Source: Mycobacterium lehmannii (lineage in GTDB: Bacteria > Actinomycetota > Actinomycetes > Mycobacteriales > Mycobacteriaceae). Taken from it: a stretch of DNA of 64,000 nt. The DNA is taken from NCBI RefSeq assembly GCF_002245535.1, contig NZ_NKCN01000022.1:1-64000 (forward strand), in the 5' to 3' direction. Below, one piece after another: positions 1 to 7,205 of this stretch (position 1 is its first letter; every line of letters begins with the position of its first letter). The notes under the pieces are model-generated. The model ran no database searches. It was not told the DNA's origin and worked only from the letters and a program-made list of their open reading frames with translations. Position numbers and translations under genes: made by a program.

Positions 1-1
1 C

Positions 2-235
2 AACGACAACGACACGACCACTACCAATGTCGATGGCAACCAGACCAATGTCGGCGATATCGACGGCAGTGTGTCCGGTGGGATCTCGGGCGGGTCGAGC
101 ATCGAGGACAACTCGGTGGACAACTCGATCGACAATTCGGTCGACAACTCCGGACAGGACAACTCGACGGACAACTCCGGTCAGGTCAACACCGATGTCG
201 ATGTGGACACCACCGTCGACACCGGCCTGTTCTGA
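2..235 (+). CDS. iniB: IniB C-terminal end (partial)
   Basis: Open reading frame entering from the left edge and stopping at TGA 233-235; only the last 77 codons are visible. The tail is a low-complexity Asp/Asn/Ser/Gly/Thr stretch with repeated DNS, VDNS and GG units and ends in the residues TGLF. No enzyme motif is visible. Assignment to IniB, the first protein of the isoniazid-inducible iniBAC operon, rests on position (directly before iniA and iniC, same strand) and on the repetitive glycine/asparagine-type composition known for that family. The promoter and N-terminus lie outside the window. It could be another repeat-rich surface protein, but the synteny favours IniB. Confidence 0.72.
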   Translation, partial: NDNDTTTTNVDGNQTNVGDIDGSVSGGISGGSSIEDNSVDNSIDNSVDNSGQDNSTDNSGQVNTDVDVDTTVDTGLF

Positions 236-253
236 GCCCGACCACACAACGCC

Positions 254-286
254 ACTGGCGGGGATCAATCCACGATCCCCGCCAGT
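254..286 (+). terminator. Perfect 13-bp inverted repeat between iniB and iniA
   Basis: Arms ACTGGCGGGGATC (254-266) and its exact complement (274-286) flank a 7-base loop, starting 19 bases after the iniB stop codon and ending about 50 bases before iniA. No T-tract follows, so it resembles the U-less stem-loops common in actinobacteria. It may act as a partial terminator, attenuator or mRNA-stabilising 3' end that separates iniB from iniAC dosage. Seen directly; function inferred. Confidence 0.7.
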
Positions 287-335
287 TGGCACGTCTACCG
301 TTGACTCACCCGGCCCACCCGGACGCGAGGACTTC

Positions 336-2252
336 ATGACGCAAGGCAACGACGCACGACCGGCCAGACAGACTTCGGCCGGCGAGCCGGCCAGACAGAC
401 TTCGGCCGGCGAGCCGGCCAAACAAACAAGGGTCATCGTCGAGCTGATCGACCACACCAGCAGGATCGCCGACGCCAACGATCGCGCCGACCTGGTCGAG
501 CGGTTGGCCAAGGCCAAGGACCGCATCACCGACCCGCAGATCCGGGTGGTGATCGCCGGACAGCTCAAACAAGGCAAGAGCCAGCTGTTGAACTCGCTTC
601 TGAACGTTCCTGTCTCGCGGGTCGGTGACGACGAGAGCACGGTGCTTCCCACCGTGGTGACCTACGGCGAGACCGCCGCCGCCAAGCTGATCGTGGCGCG
701 CGGCGAGGGCGAGGAACCCGAGGCCGTCGAGATCTCGATGGCCGACATCAAAAACGATCTGCGCCGGGCGCCGCAAGCCCACGGGCGTGAGGTGATCCGG
801 GTCGAGGTGACCGCGGCCAGCCCGCTGCTCAAGAACGGGCTCGCGTTCGTCGACACCCCAGGCGTCGGCGGGCACGGTCAACCACATCTGTCGGCGACGC
901 TGGGCCTGCTGCCCGACGCCGATGCCTTGCTGATGTGCAGTGACACGAGCCAGGAGTTCACCGAACCCGAGATGACGTTCATGCGGCAGGCCTTCGAGAT
1001 CTGCCCTGTCGCAACGATAGTCGCGACCAAGACGGATCTCTACCCGCACTGGCGCCAGATCGTCGAGGCCAACAAGGCGCACCTGCAACGCGTGGGTGTC
1101 GCTGTCCCGATGATCCCGGCCTCCTCGCTGCTGCGCAGCCACGCGATCGCGCTCAACGACAAGGAACTCAACGAAGAGTCGAACTTCCCGGCCATCGTGA
1201 AGTTCCTGAGTGAGCAGGTGCTGGCGCTGCAGAACGGTCGGATCCGCGACCACGTCGTCAACGAGATCTATTCGGCTGCCGAACATTTGACGCTCAAGGT
1301 CAAGGCCGAGCTGTCTGCACTCAACGATCCTGACACACGCGATCGGCTCAAGGAGGACCTCGAACGGCGCAAGCAGGAGGCCCAGGATGCGTTGCAGCAG
1401 ACAGCATTGTGGCAGCAGGTGCTCAACGACGGGATCGCCGATCTGACCGCCGATGTCGACCACGACCTGCGCGGGCGGTTCCGCATCATCGGCCAACACA
1501 TCGAGAAGGTCATCGACACCTGCGACCCGACGCATCACTGGGCCGAAATCGGAGCCGAACTCGAGAATGCGGTCGCCACGGCCGTGGGCGACAACTTCGT
1601 CTGGGCGTACCAACGGGCCGAGGCGCTGGCCGCAGACGTCGCGCGCACGTTCGTCGAGGCGGGCCTCGACGCCGTCAGCATGCCCCAGCTCGACCCCAGC
1701 CGGATGGGCGCCAGCCTCGGGGAGATGAAGTCTGTGGGCAAGCTGGAGGCCAGGCCGGTCCGTGCGGGGCGCAAGCTGACCATGGGGATGCAGGGCTCGT
1801 ACGGCGGCGTTTTGATGTTCGGCATGATGACGTCGTTCGCGGGTCTGGGCATGTTCAACCCGATCTCGCTGGGGGCGGGTCTGCTGATGGGGCGCACGGC
1901 GTACCGCGAGAACATGGAGAACCGGATGCTGCGGGTCCGCAACGAAGCCAAGACCAACACCCGCCGCTTCCTTGACGACACGCAGTTCGCGGTCGGCAAG
2001 GAATCGCGCGATCGGCTCAAGGCGATCCAGCGGCAGCTGCGTGACCACTACCGCGGCATCGCCAACCAGACCTCTCGATCACTCAACGAGTCGCTGCAGG
2101 CGACCATCGCTGCCGCGCAGGTGCAAGAGGCCGAACGCAGCGGCCGGATCAAGGAACTCGAGCGCCAGCTGAACATCCTCAATCAGGTCACCGATCACGC
2201 CGCCAAACTGATGCCACCCGAATCCGCGCCTGAACCCGTCAAGACCACGTAG
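336..2252 (+). CDS. iniA: IniA, dynamin-like GTPase of the isoniazid-inducible operon
   Basis: 638 residues, close to the 640 of M. tuberculosis IniA. The G domain shows a P-loop GQLKQGKS (75-82), DTPG switch motif (173-176) and TKTD (231-234) for guanine recognition. Helical middle regions follow, then a hydrophobic glycine-rich stretch around 490-530 (VLMFGMMTSFAGLGMFNPIS) likely to insert into membrane. IniA belongs to the bacterial dynamin family, reported to remodel plasma membrane and to confer tolerance to isoniazid/ethambutol stress. ATG 336 is chosen because GAGGA lies just upstream; the frame stays open further upstream, but that extension is non-homologous. It forms an operon with iniB and iniC. 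Residues about 9-30 contain a tandem duplication. Confidence 0.95.
   Translation: MTQGNDARPARQTSAGEPARQTSAGEPAKQTRVIVELIDHTSRIADANDRADLVERLAKAKDRITDPQIRVVIAGQLKQGKSQLLNSLLNVPVSRVGDDESTVLPTVVTYGETAAAKLIVARGEGEEPEAVEISMADIKNDLRRAPQAHGREVIRVEVTAASPLLKNGLAFVDTPGVGGHGQPHLSATLGLLPDADALLMCSDTSQEFTEPEMTFMRQAFEICPVATIVATKTDLYPHWRQIVEANKAHLQRVGVAVPMIPASSLLRSHAIALNDKELNEESNFPAIVKFLSEQVLALQNGRIRDHVVNEIYSAAEHLTLKVKAELSALNDPDTRDRLKEDLERRKQEAQDALQQTALWQQVLNDGIADLTADVDHDLRGRFRIIGQHIEKVIDTCDPTHHWAEIGAELENAVATAVGDNFVWAYQRAEALAADVARTFVEAGLDAVSMPQLDPSRMGASLGEMKSVGKLEARPVRAGRKLTMGMQGSYGGVLMFGMMTSFAGLGMFNPISLGAGLLMGRTAYRENMENRMLRVRNEAKTNTRRFLDDTQFAVGKESRDRLKAIQRQLRDHYRGIANQTSRSLNESLQATIAAAQVQEAERSGRIKELERQLNILNQVTDHAAKLMPPESAPEPVKTT
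360..413 (+). repeat. Two 27-bp tandem repeats in the 5' end of iniA
   Basis: Two identical 27-base units (360-386 and 387-413) plus the first bases of a third copy encode repeated nine-residue units read as PARQTSAGE. Being a multiple of three, copy-number change keeps the frame. It lies in the poorly conserved, probably disordered N-terminal leader before the GTPase fold. Confidence 0.9.
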
Positions 2253-2331
2253 CCGCGGCGGTGCCTAAGCTGGACTCTTGGCCATCGCCGAACGCCGGAG
2301 AGCAGGCAGGAGCATTGGTGGGCAGCGCGAG

Positions 2332-3828
2332 ATGAGCACGAGCGACCAGGTACGCGCGATCCTGGGTGGAACCATCCAGGCGTACCAGGCCGATCCTGCT
2401 TACGCTCATCGCCCCGATGTGCACAACGAGCTCGAGCGCATCGGCGGTCGGCTCAACCAGCCGATCCGGATCGCGCTGGCCGGCACGCTCAAGGCGGGCA
2501 AGTCCACGTTGGTGAATGCGCTTGTGGGCGAGGACATTGCGCCGACCGACGCCACCGAGGCCACCCGCATCGTGACGTGGTTCCGGCACGGTCCCACTCC
2601 GAAGGTGACCGCGAATCATCGCGGCGGCAGGCGATCCAACGTGCCGATCGGGCGCGATCCCAACGAGGGCGGGCTGACGTTCGACTTCGCCACGCTCGAC
2701 CCCGAGGACATCGTCGACCTCGATGTGGAGTGGCCGGCCGCCGAGCTGATCGACACCACGATCATCGACACTCCGGGTACGTCGTCGCTGTCTCGCGACG
2801 TCTCGGAGCGCACCCTGCGCCTGCTCGTACCCGCGGACGGGGTGCCAAGGGTCGATGCGGTGGTCTTCCTGTTGCGGACGCTGAACGCCGCCGATATCGC
2901 GCTGCTCAAGCAGATCGGCGAGCTGGTCGGCGGTTCCGCGGGCGCGTTGGGCGTGATCGGCGTGGCCTCTCGCGCCGACGAGATCGGGGCAGGGCGCATC
3001 GATGCGATGCTGTCGGCCAAGGACGTCGCGACGCGGTTCACCGCCGAGATGGAGCGGACCGGGACGTGTCAGGCAGTGGTTCCGGTGTCCGGCCTGCTGG
3101 CGTTGACGGCACGGACGCTGCGGCAGAGCGAGTTCGTCGCGCTGGAGAAGTTGGCGGCGGTGGACGCCGCCGAGCTGACCAAGGCGATGCTGTCGGTCGA
3201 CCGCTTCGTCCGCGACGACAGCCAGTTGCCGGTGGATGCGGCGACGCGGGCCGCACTGCTGGACCGGTTCGGCATGTTCGGGATCCGCATTTCGATCGCG
3301 GTGCTGCGCGCCGGTGTCAGCGATTCGGTGGCGCTGGCCGACGAATTGTTGGAGCGCAGCGGACTGGTGGCGTTGCGGGAGGTCATCGATCAGCAGTTCG
3401 GGCAGCGGTCGGATCTGCTCAAGGCGCACACCGCGTTGCTGTCGCTACGGCAGTTCGTCCAGGCCAACCCGATCTATGCGACGCCCTACATACTGGCCGA
3501 CATCGACCCGCTGCTCGCGGACACGCACGCATTCGAAGAGCTCCGGTTACTGAGCCAGTTACGTTCGCGGCCAACGACGTTGAACGACGACGAGATGGCC
3601 TCGCTGCGACGGATCATCGGCGGTTCGGGTACCGACGCGGCGAGCAGGCTCGGCCTGCAGCCGGACAACCCCTACGACGGACCGCGCGCGGCGTTCGCGG
3701 CCGCACAGCGCTGGCGCAGGCGTGCAGAGCATCCGTTGAACGACCCGTTCACCACCAGGGCGTGCCGGGCGGCGGTCCGCAGCGCAGAGGCGTTGGTGGC
3801 CGGTTACGCCGCCCAGCACCGGGCCTAG
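2332..3828 (+). CDS. iniC: IniC, second dynamin-like GTPase of the ini operon
   Basis: 498 residues, near the usual 493. G-domain motifs are GTLKAGKST (51-59) and DTPGTSS (146-152), and the ASRADE motif near 223 fits the guanine-specificity loop. It lacks the hydrophobic paddle seen in IniA, as expected for IniC, which is thought to act with IniA at the membrane under cell-wall stress. ATG 2332 fits the family N-terminus MSTSDxVRAI. An in-frame TTG at 2278 sits six bases after a -10-like TAAGCT (2266-2271), so a leaderless longer form or an internal promoter is possible. It follows iniA by about 80 bases and its stop overlaps the converging gene at 3825. Confidence 0.93.
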   Translation: MSTSDQVRAILGGTIQAYQADPAYAHRPDVHNELERIGGRLNQPIRIALAGTLKAGKSTLVNALVGEDIAPTDATEATRIVTWFRHGPTPKVTANHRGGRRSNVPIGRDPNEGGLTFDFATLDPEDIVDLDVEWPAAELIDTTIIDTPGTSSLSRDVSERTLRLLVPADGVPRVDAVVFLLRTLNAADIALLKQIGELVGGSAGALGVIGVASRADEIGAGRIDAMLSAKDVATRFTAEMERTGTCQAVVPVSGLLALTARTLRQSEFVALEKLAAVDAAELTKAMLSVDRFVRDDSQLPVDAATRAALLDRFGMFGIRISIAVLRAGVSDSVALADELLERSGLVALREVIDQQFGQRSDLLKAHTALLSLRQFVQANPIYATPYILADIDPLLADTHAFEELRLLSQLRSRPTTLNDDEMASLRRIIGGSGTDAASRLGLQPDNPYDGPRAAFAAAQRWRRRAEHPLNDPFTTRACRAAVRSAEALVAGYAAQHRA

Positions 3829-4289
3829 GGGCTCGGCGTCGCCGTCACCGTCTCGGTCACCGTTTCGGTACTGGTTTCGGTGCTGATGCTCGTCGTCGGC
3901 GGCGGAGTGGTCGTCGTGGTGGTCGTTGTGGTGGTCGGTTCCGTGGTGGTGGGCGCCACAGGTGGTGCGGTGATGGTCTCGGTCACGGTCTGGGGAGACA
4001 CCGTCGTGGTGGCGGGCGCGGTGGTCCGCGTCGTCGTCGTCAGCGGCGTCAGCGACGTGGGTTCGGTAGTGGAGTCGTTGCCGCTGATCAGGCTGGCCAG
4101 GCCCCACACGATCAGGGCGACGAGCAGGGCACCGATCGCGCCGAACGCGACCAGCGCAGCGGGCTTGCGGTACCAGGGCACCGGCTCCTCGGGCGGCACG
4201 CCGGGGCCGCCGTCGCCGTAATTGATGTACGCCGTCGGTTCGTTGTCCGGATGGTTCGGGTCGGGAGGTCCGTATCGCGCCACGGCCAC
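3825..4289 (-). CDS. Single-pass membrane protein with Ser/Thr-rich C-terminal tail
   Basis: 154 residues. A Pro/Asp-rich N-terminal segment (1-40) precedes one strongly hydrophobic helix (about 44-68, beginning AALVAFGAIGALLVALIVWG). A tail almost entirely of Thr, Ser, Pro and Glu follows (TTTT and TETVT runs). I recognise no enzymatic domain. The segment PWYRKPAALVAFGAIG resembles PWYNRTPEVVGASLLG in the next gene, so the two look like diverged tandem paralogues. By topology the tail is probably extracytoplasmic and may be glycosylated or cross the wall. It runs convergent to iniC with a 4-base overlap. Its GC-rich repetitive tail could mislead frame choice, but the TM pattern argues it is real. 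Confidence 0.72.
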   Translation of the reverse strand: MAVARYGPPDPNHPDNEPTAYINYGDGGPGVPPEEPVPWYRKPAALVAFGAIGALLVALIVWGLASLISGNDSTTEPTSLTPLTTTTRTTAPATTTVSPQTVTETITAPPVAPTTTEPTTTTTTTTTTPPPTTSISTETSTETVTETVTATPSP

Positions 4290-4302
4290 CGATAGTAGGC
4301 GC

Positions 4303-4773
4303 TCAGGGATACGGATAGAGCGTGCGCGTCACATTCGTCCGGGGTCGGCGCGTCGTGCGGGTCGTGGTCCGGTCCTCGTCCTCGTCGGCCTCGCTGGTGG
4401 GCGGCCGCTCGCTGCTTGTCGTCGTCTCACTGCTCGAGGTCGTCTGGCTGCCGGAAGTCGTCGTTTCCGAGGGCGGCGGGTCGTTGATCTCCGTCGTCTC
4501 CGGAGGGCTGGTGCTGGTGACCGTTCCGGTGGTCCCGGTGGTGGCCGCCTGGGTCTCGGTCGGGGTGAACGTCGGCTCCACGTAGTTCAGCGGCGCCTGG
4601 GGCGGCTCGCTGGACCGGCCGGCAACGAAGGAGACCGCCAACACCAGGAGCCCGATCGCGACCAGGCCGAGCAGGCTCGCGCCGACGACTTCCGGCGTGC
4701 GGTTGTACCAGGGCTGCTGGGGCGGATCCCCACCGCGGTCGTGGTCGTTGCTGTTGCCGCCGGGCACGGCCAC
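4303..4773 (-). CDS. Single-pass membrane protein with Thr/Ser/Pro tail, paralogue of its neighbour
   Basis: 156 residues. Short hydrophilic N-terminus with PPQQPWYNRTPE, one membrane helix (about 30-52, VVGASLLGLVAIGLLVLAVS), then a tail rich in Thr, Ser, Glu and Pro ending in Arg-rich TRRPRTNVTRTLYPYP. Same architecture and a similar juxtamembrane sequence as the gene 13 bases downstream, suggesting local duplication. No known domain recognised. A structural or wall-spanning role near the ini operon is possible but unproven. Confidence 0.7.
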   Translation of the reverse strand: MAVPGGNSNDHDRGGDPPQQPWYNRTPEVVGASLLGLVAIGLLVLAVSFVAGRSSEPPQAPLNYVEPTFTPTETQAATTGTTGTVTSTSPPETTEINDPPPSETTTSGSQTTSSSETTTSSERPPTSEADEDEDRTTTRTTRRPRTNVTRTLYPYP

Positions 4774-4806
4774 TGATCGTAGGGCCGCGGGCCCGCGTGC
4801 GCCCGC

Positions 4807-5751
4807 TCAGCGAAACTGCGGAAGCACCTCGCGGGCGACGAACTCCAGGTGGGCGAGATCCGACATGTCGAGAACCTGCAGGTAAACGCGTTGCACGCCG
4901 GCCTGGAGGAAGGGTCCCAGCTTGTCGGCGATCTCGGTGGCCGTGCCGACCGTCGGGGAGTTGCTCCGCAACTCGTCGACCTCGCGGCCGATCGCGGCCG
5001 CCCTTCGGGCGATCTCGCCGTCGTCGCGGCCGGCGCACAGCACGAACGCCGCGGAGTACGTCATCGAATCGGCGGAACGCCCGGCATCGGACACGGCCGC
5101 CGCGACGCGCTCGAACTGGGTCTTGACCGTGTCCAGTCCAACGAACGGGACGTTGAACTCGGTGGCGAATTTCGCCGCGAGCGCCGGCGTCCGCTTGGCG
5201 CCCTGGCCGCCGATGATCACCGGCGGGTGCGGTGCCTGCGCGGGTTTGGGCAGGCCGGGAGAGTCGACGACGGTGTAGTGCCGGCCGGAGTAGTCGAACG
5301 TCTCACCCTGCGGCGTCGTCCACAGACCGGTGATGATCTGCAGCTGTTCGGTGAGCCGGTCGAATCGTTCGCCGAGCGACGGGAACGGGATCGCGTACGC
5401 CTGGTGTTCGGCCTCGAACCAGCCCGCGCCGAGGCCGAATTCGACTCGGCCCCCGCTCATCTCGTCGACCTGGGCGACCGATATCGCCAAAGGGCCCGGA
5501 TATCGGAAGGTCGCGGAGGTCACCATCGTTCCCAGCCGGATCGTGGAGGTCTCGCGCGCGATACCCGCCAGCGTGACCCAGGAGTCGGTCGGGCCCGGCA
5601 GGCCCTCACCGCTCATGGCCAGGTAGTGATCGGACCGGAAGAACGCCGAGAAGCCCAGATCTTCGGCGGCTCGCGCGACGGCGAGCTGGTCGGCGTACGA
5701 CCCGCCCTGCTGCGGTTCGACGAAAACCCGGAAATCCACCGATGCGCTCAC
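4807..5751 (-). CDS. LLM-class F420-dependent oxidoreductase
   Basis: 314 residues with the luciferase-like (beta/alpha)8 fold: N-terminal strand RVFVEPQ, SDHYL (about 40), LGTMVTSATFRYPG (about 73-86) and EFGLGAGWFEAEHQAYGI-like substrate loop (about 103-120). Proteins with this pattern use coenzyme F420 or FMN for hydride transfer; F420 use is inferred because mycobacterial members dominate and fgd1, the F420-reducing enzyme, is in the same window. The start is GTG 5751, seven bases after a -10-like TAAGCT on the minus strand, consistent with a leaderless transcript. The substrate cannot be read from sequence. Confidence 0.88.
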   Translation of the reverse strand: MSASVDFRVFVEPQQGGSYADQLAVARAAEDLGFSAFFRSDHYLAMSGEGLPGPTDSWVTLAGIARETSTIRLGTMVTSATFRYPGPLAISVAQVDEMSGGRVEFGLGAGWFEAEHQAYAIPFPSLGERFDRLTEQLQIITGLWTTPQGETFDYSGRHYTVVDSPGLPKPAQAPHPPVIIGGQGAKRTPALAAKFATEFNVPFVGLDTVKTQFERVAAAVSDAGRSADSMTYSAAFVLCAGRDDGEIARRAAAIGREVDELRSNSPTVGTATEIADKLGPFLQAGVQRVYLQVLDMSDLAHLEFVAREVLPQFR

Positions 5752-5779
5752 GGACGCCAGCTTAGATACGCCCGACGGA

Positions 5780-6400
5780 TCACAGGCCGCGACGGTTTCC
5801 GCGCACCGCCTCGACGGTCGCCGGGTCGCCGTCGAAGTCCACGCGCACTTCGTCGCGACCGGAGATGAACAGCAGCAGTTCCTGCGCTTCGCCGACGATG
5901 GTCAGTGGTTGACCCTTTCCGACCGTGGCCAGCACCTTGCCCTGCGGTGTCTTCAGCGTCATCCGCGCAGGCGCCTTTGCCAGCGTCATCTTCGCCATCA
6001 GCGGCAGCGAACGCGTCAGGGCGTTGACCGTGCTGTCATCCAAAGGCCTTGGCTCCCAACCGGATTGCGCGCGCCGGACGTCTTCGTGATGGATGTACAT
6101 CTCGCCCATGTTGGCCACCGGGTCGAGCAGTTTGAACGGCGAGTACAGCGGCGGGCCGGAGGCGATCTTGTCGAGCAGTTCCTCCCAGTCGGTCTGCGCG
6201 GTCTGCTGTTGCACTTTGTCGGTGTATCCGGCCAATGCCGGGAGCATGATTCCAGGGGTGGCGTCGAGCCTGCGCTCGCGCACCACCAGGTGCGCGGCGA
6301 GGTCCCGGGTGGTCCAGTCCCCACACAGGGTGGGGGCGTTGGGTCCGACCTCGCGCATGGTCTCGACGAGGGCGGCGCGTTCCCGTTGTGCGGCGGTCAT
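5780..6400 (-). CDS. TIGR03085-like / DinB-MPI-type protein
   Basis: 206 residues. The N-terminal part (RERAALVETMREVGPNAPTL, CGDWTTRDLAAHLVVRE) is the helical-bundle pattern of the mycothiol-dependent maleylpyruvate isomerase N-terminal/DinB superfamily; conserved His and Glu positions (HLVVRE near 38, HHEDVRR near 107) fit the metal-binding set. The C-terminal part resembles the small domain that recurs in the TIGR03085 actinobacterial family of unknown function. A strong GGAGGA site precedes ATG 6400. It is 26 bases downstream of the hemerythrin gene, so the two may be co-transcribed. Substrate unknown. Confidence 0.8.
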   Translation of the reverse strand: MTAAQRERAALVETMREVGPNAPTLCGDWTTRDLAAHLVVRERRLDATPGIMLPALAGYTDKVQQQTAQTDWEELLDKIASGPPLYSPFKLLDPVANMGEMYIHHEDVRRAQSGWEPRPLDDSTVNALTRSLPLMAKMTLAKAPARMTLKTPQGKVLATVGKGQPLTIVGEAQELLLFISGRDEVRVDFDGDPATVEAVRGNRRGL

Positions 6401-6426
6401 TCCTCCACCTTAGGGACGGGCGACCG

Positions 6427-6903
6427 TCACACGCCCCACTTGACCATCTCCCGGCCCGGATGGGCCTCGTGCCACGCCGCGATCGCGGCATTCCAGTCGT
6501 CGCCGTCCAATTCGGTGATCGACGCCGGGAAGATCCCGTCCTCTTCCTTGCGGGTGTGCTCCCAGAGGTCCTCGACGGCGTCGCGGATGGCCTGCTGATC
6601 GGCCTCGCGAGCCAGGTCCACGGAGGCCAGGAGGTCGGCGAGTTCACGGTGCTCGCGAATGAGGGGCTCGATGTGCTCGGCGAACAACTCCTCGCGCATG
6701 AGGGCCTTGAACAGGCCGTTCTCCTCGCCGCGCCAGTGGGTGCTCAGCTCCTCGGCCATCTGCGCCAGAAGCTGTCGCGCTGTGTCGAGGTCGCCGCGGT
6801 CGATGCCCCGGACGGCCTCGCCGCCCAGGTTGAGGACGTGGGCGTGCTCGGCGATGTAGTCCCGGATCAAGGGCATGTCGCGGCATCCGCAGTACTGACA
6901 CAT
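6427..6903 (-). CDS. Hemerythrin (HHE) domain protein
   Basis: 158 residues from ATG 6903. Hemerythrin-like ligands are visible: His in IAEHAHVLN (about 15-20), HWRGEENGLF (His and Glu of the second helix), REHRELADLL, and EHTRKEEDGIFP near 120-130, which together could bind a di-iron centre. The N-terminus MCQYCGCRD carries three cysteines, a feature of a subset of actinobacterial HHE proteins that may sense redox or bind metal. A longer reading from ATG 6969 adds 22 residues, but the Cys-rich start matches this subfamily better. Likely roles are oxygen, NO or peroxide handling; inferred from the family. Confidence 0.85.
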   Translation of the reverse strand: MCQYCGCRDMPLIRDYIAEHAHVLNLGGEAVRGIDRGDLDTARQLLAQMAEELSTHWRGEENGLFKALMREELFAEHIEPLIREHRELADLLASVDLAREADQQAIRDAVEDLWEHTRKEEDGIFPASITELDGDDWNAAIAAWHEAHPGREMVKWGV

Positions 6904-6933
6904 CCCTCGCGACGCTACGCCGTGCAGCGGGCG

Positions 6934-7164
6934 ATGTCGCTCCTGGAACAGGTATCGGAAACGTGGCATGAGCGTGGCCTCGTTGATGTGCGAAGTACCC
7001 GGAGCGAGACTTCACCCGAAGCCCGCAGGGTTCTGCGGGCCAAGGCGGTAGGTGAGGCCGAGACCTACCGAAGCTGGGTGCGCCGATACCGCTCATCAGC
7101 TGAGCGGGCGGGGTTCAGCGGCCACATCGCCGCCGCCGAGTCCATGGGGGCAGGTGATAGCTGA
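6934..7164 (+). CDS. Possible small basic protein, 76 aa
   Basis: An ATG at 6934, 30 bases from and divergent to the hemerythrin start, opens 76 codons to TGA 7162. The product is charged and helical-looking (VSETWHERGLVDVRS, YRSWVRRYRSSAERAGF) and of no family I recognise. Third-position GC (about 70 percent by eye) is lower than in neighbouring genes and no clear ribosome site is seen, so it may be a chance frame. The same DNA folds into several perfect hairpins, giving a competing non-coding reading. Confidence 0.35.
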   Translation: MSLLEQVSETWHERGLVDVRSTRSETSPEARRVLRAKAVGEAETYRSWVRRYRSSAERAGFSGHIAAAESMGAGDS

Positions 7165-7169
7165 CCTGC
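7021..7169. other. Run of consecutive perfect hairpins (possible structured RNA)
   Basis: The 302-base gap between the hemerythrin start and the arylsulfatase stop contains serial inverted repeats: GCCCGCAG/CTGCGGGC (7021-7040, loop 4), CGGTAGGT/ACCTACCG (7046-7070, loop 9), GCTCA/TGAGC (7091-7105), GCGGC/GCCGC (7118-7133) and GCAGGT/ACCTGC (7150-7169). A four-base CTTC/GAAG stem at 7010-7021 precedes them. The strand of any RNA is undetermined; on the minus strand it would be a leader for the hemerythrin gene. It does not match riboswitch consensus sequences I know. Confidence 0.45.
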
Positions 7170-7205
7170 GGTACACAGACCGCCGTGCGACCGATCCGTC
7201 GAATC

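Noticed and set aside
1..235. CRISPR-like or satellite repeat at the left edge, from repeated GACAACTC units
   Set aside because: The repeats are irregular, in frame, and encode Asp-Asn-Ser units of a protein tail.
306..2048. 580-codon open frame opposite iniA on the minus strand
   Set aside because: It is a high-GC shadow of iniA: Arg/His/Leu-rich, no domain, no ribosome site, while the plus frame has intact GTPase motifs.
3880..4580. Plus-strand valine-rich frames opposite the two TM proteins
   Set aside because: Poly-Val runs are antisense to the Thr/Ser tails; the minus frames have a coherent TM plus tail design.
7046..7105. M-box or other known riboswitch, suggested by GGTAGGTGAGGC
   Set aside because: The short match to the M-box 5' element is not followed by the rest of the consensus, and these bases pair in a local stem; no known riboswitch core fits.
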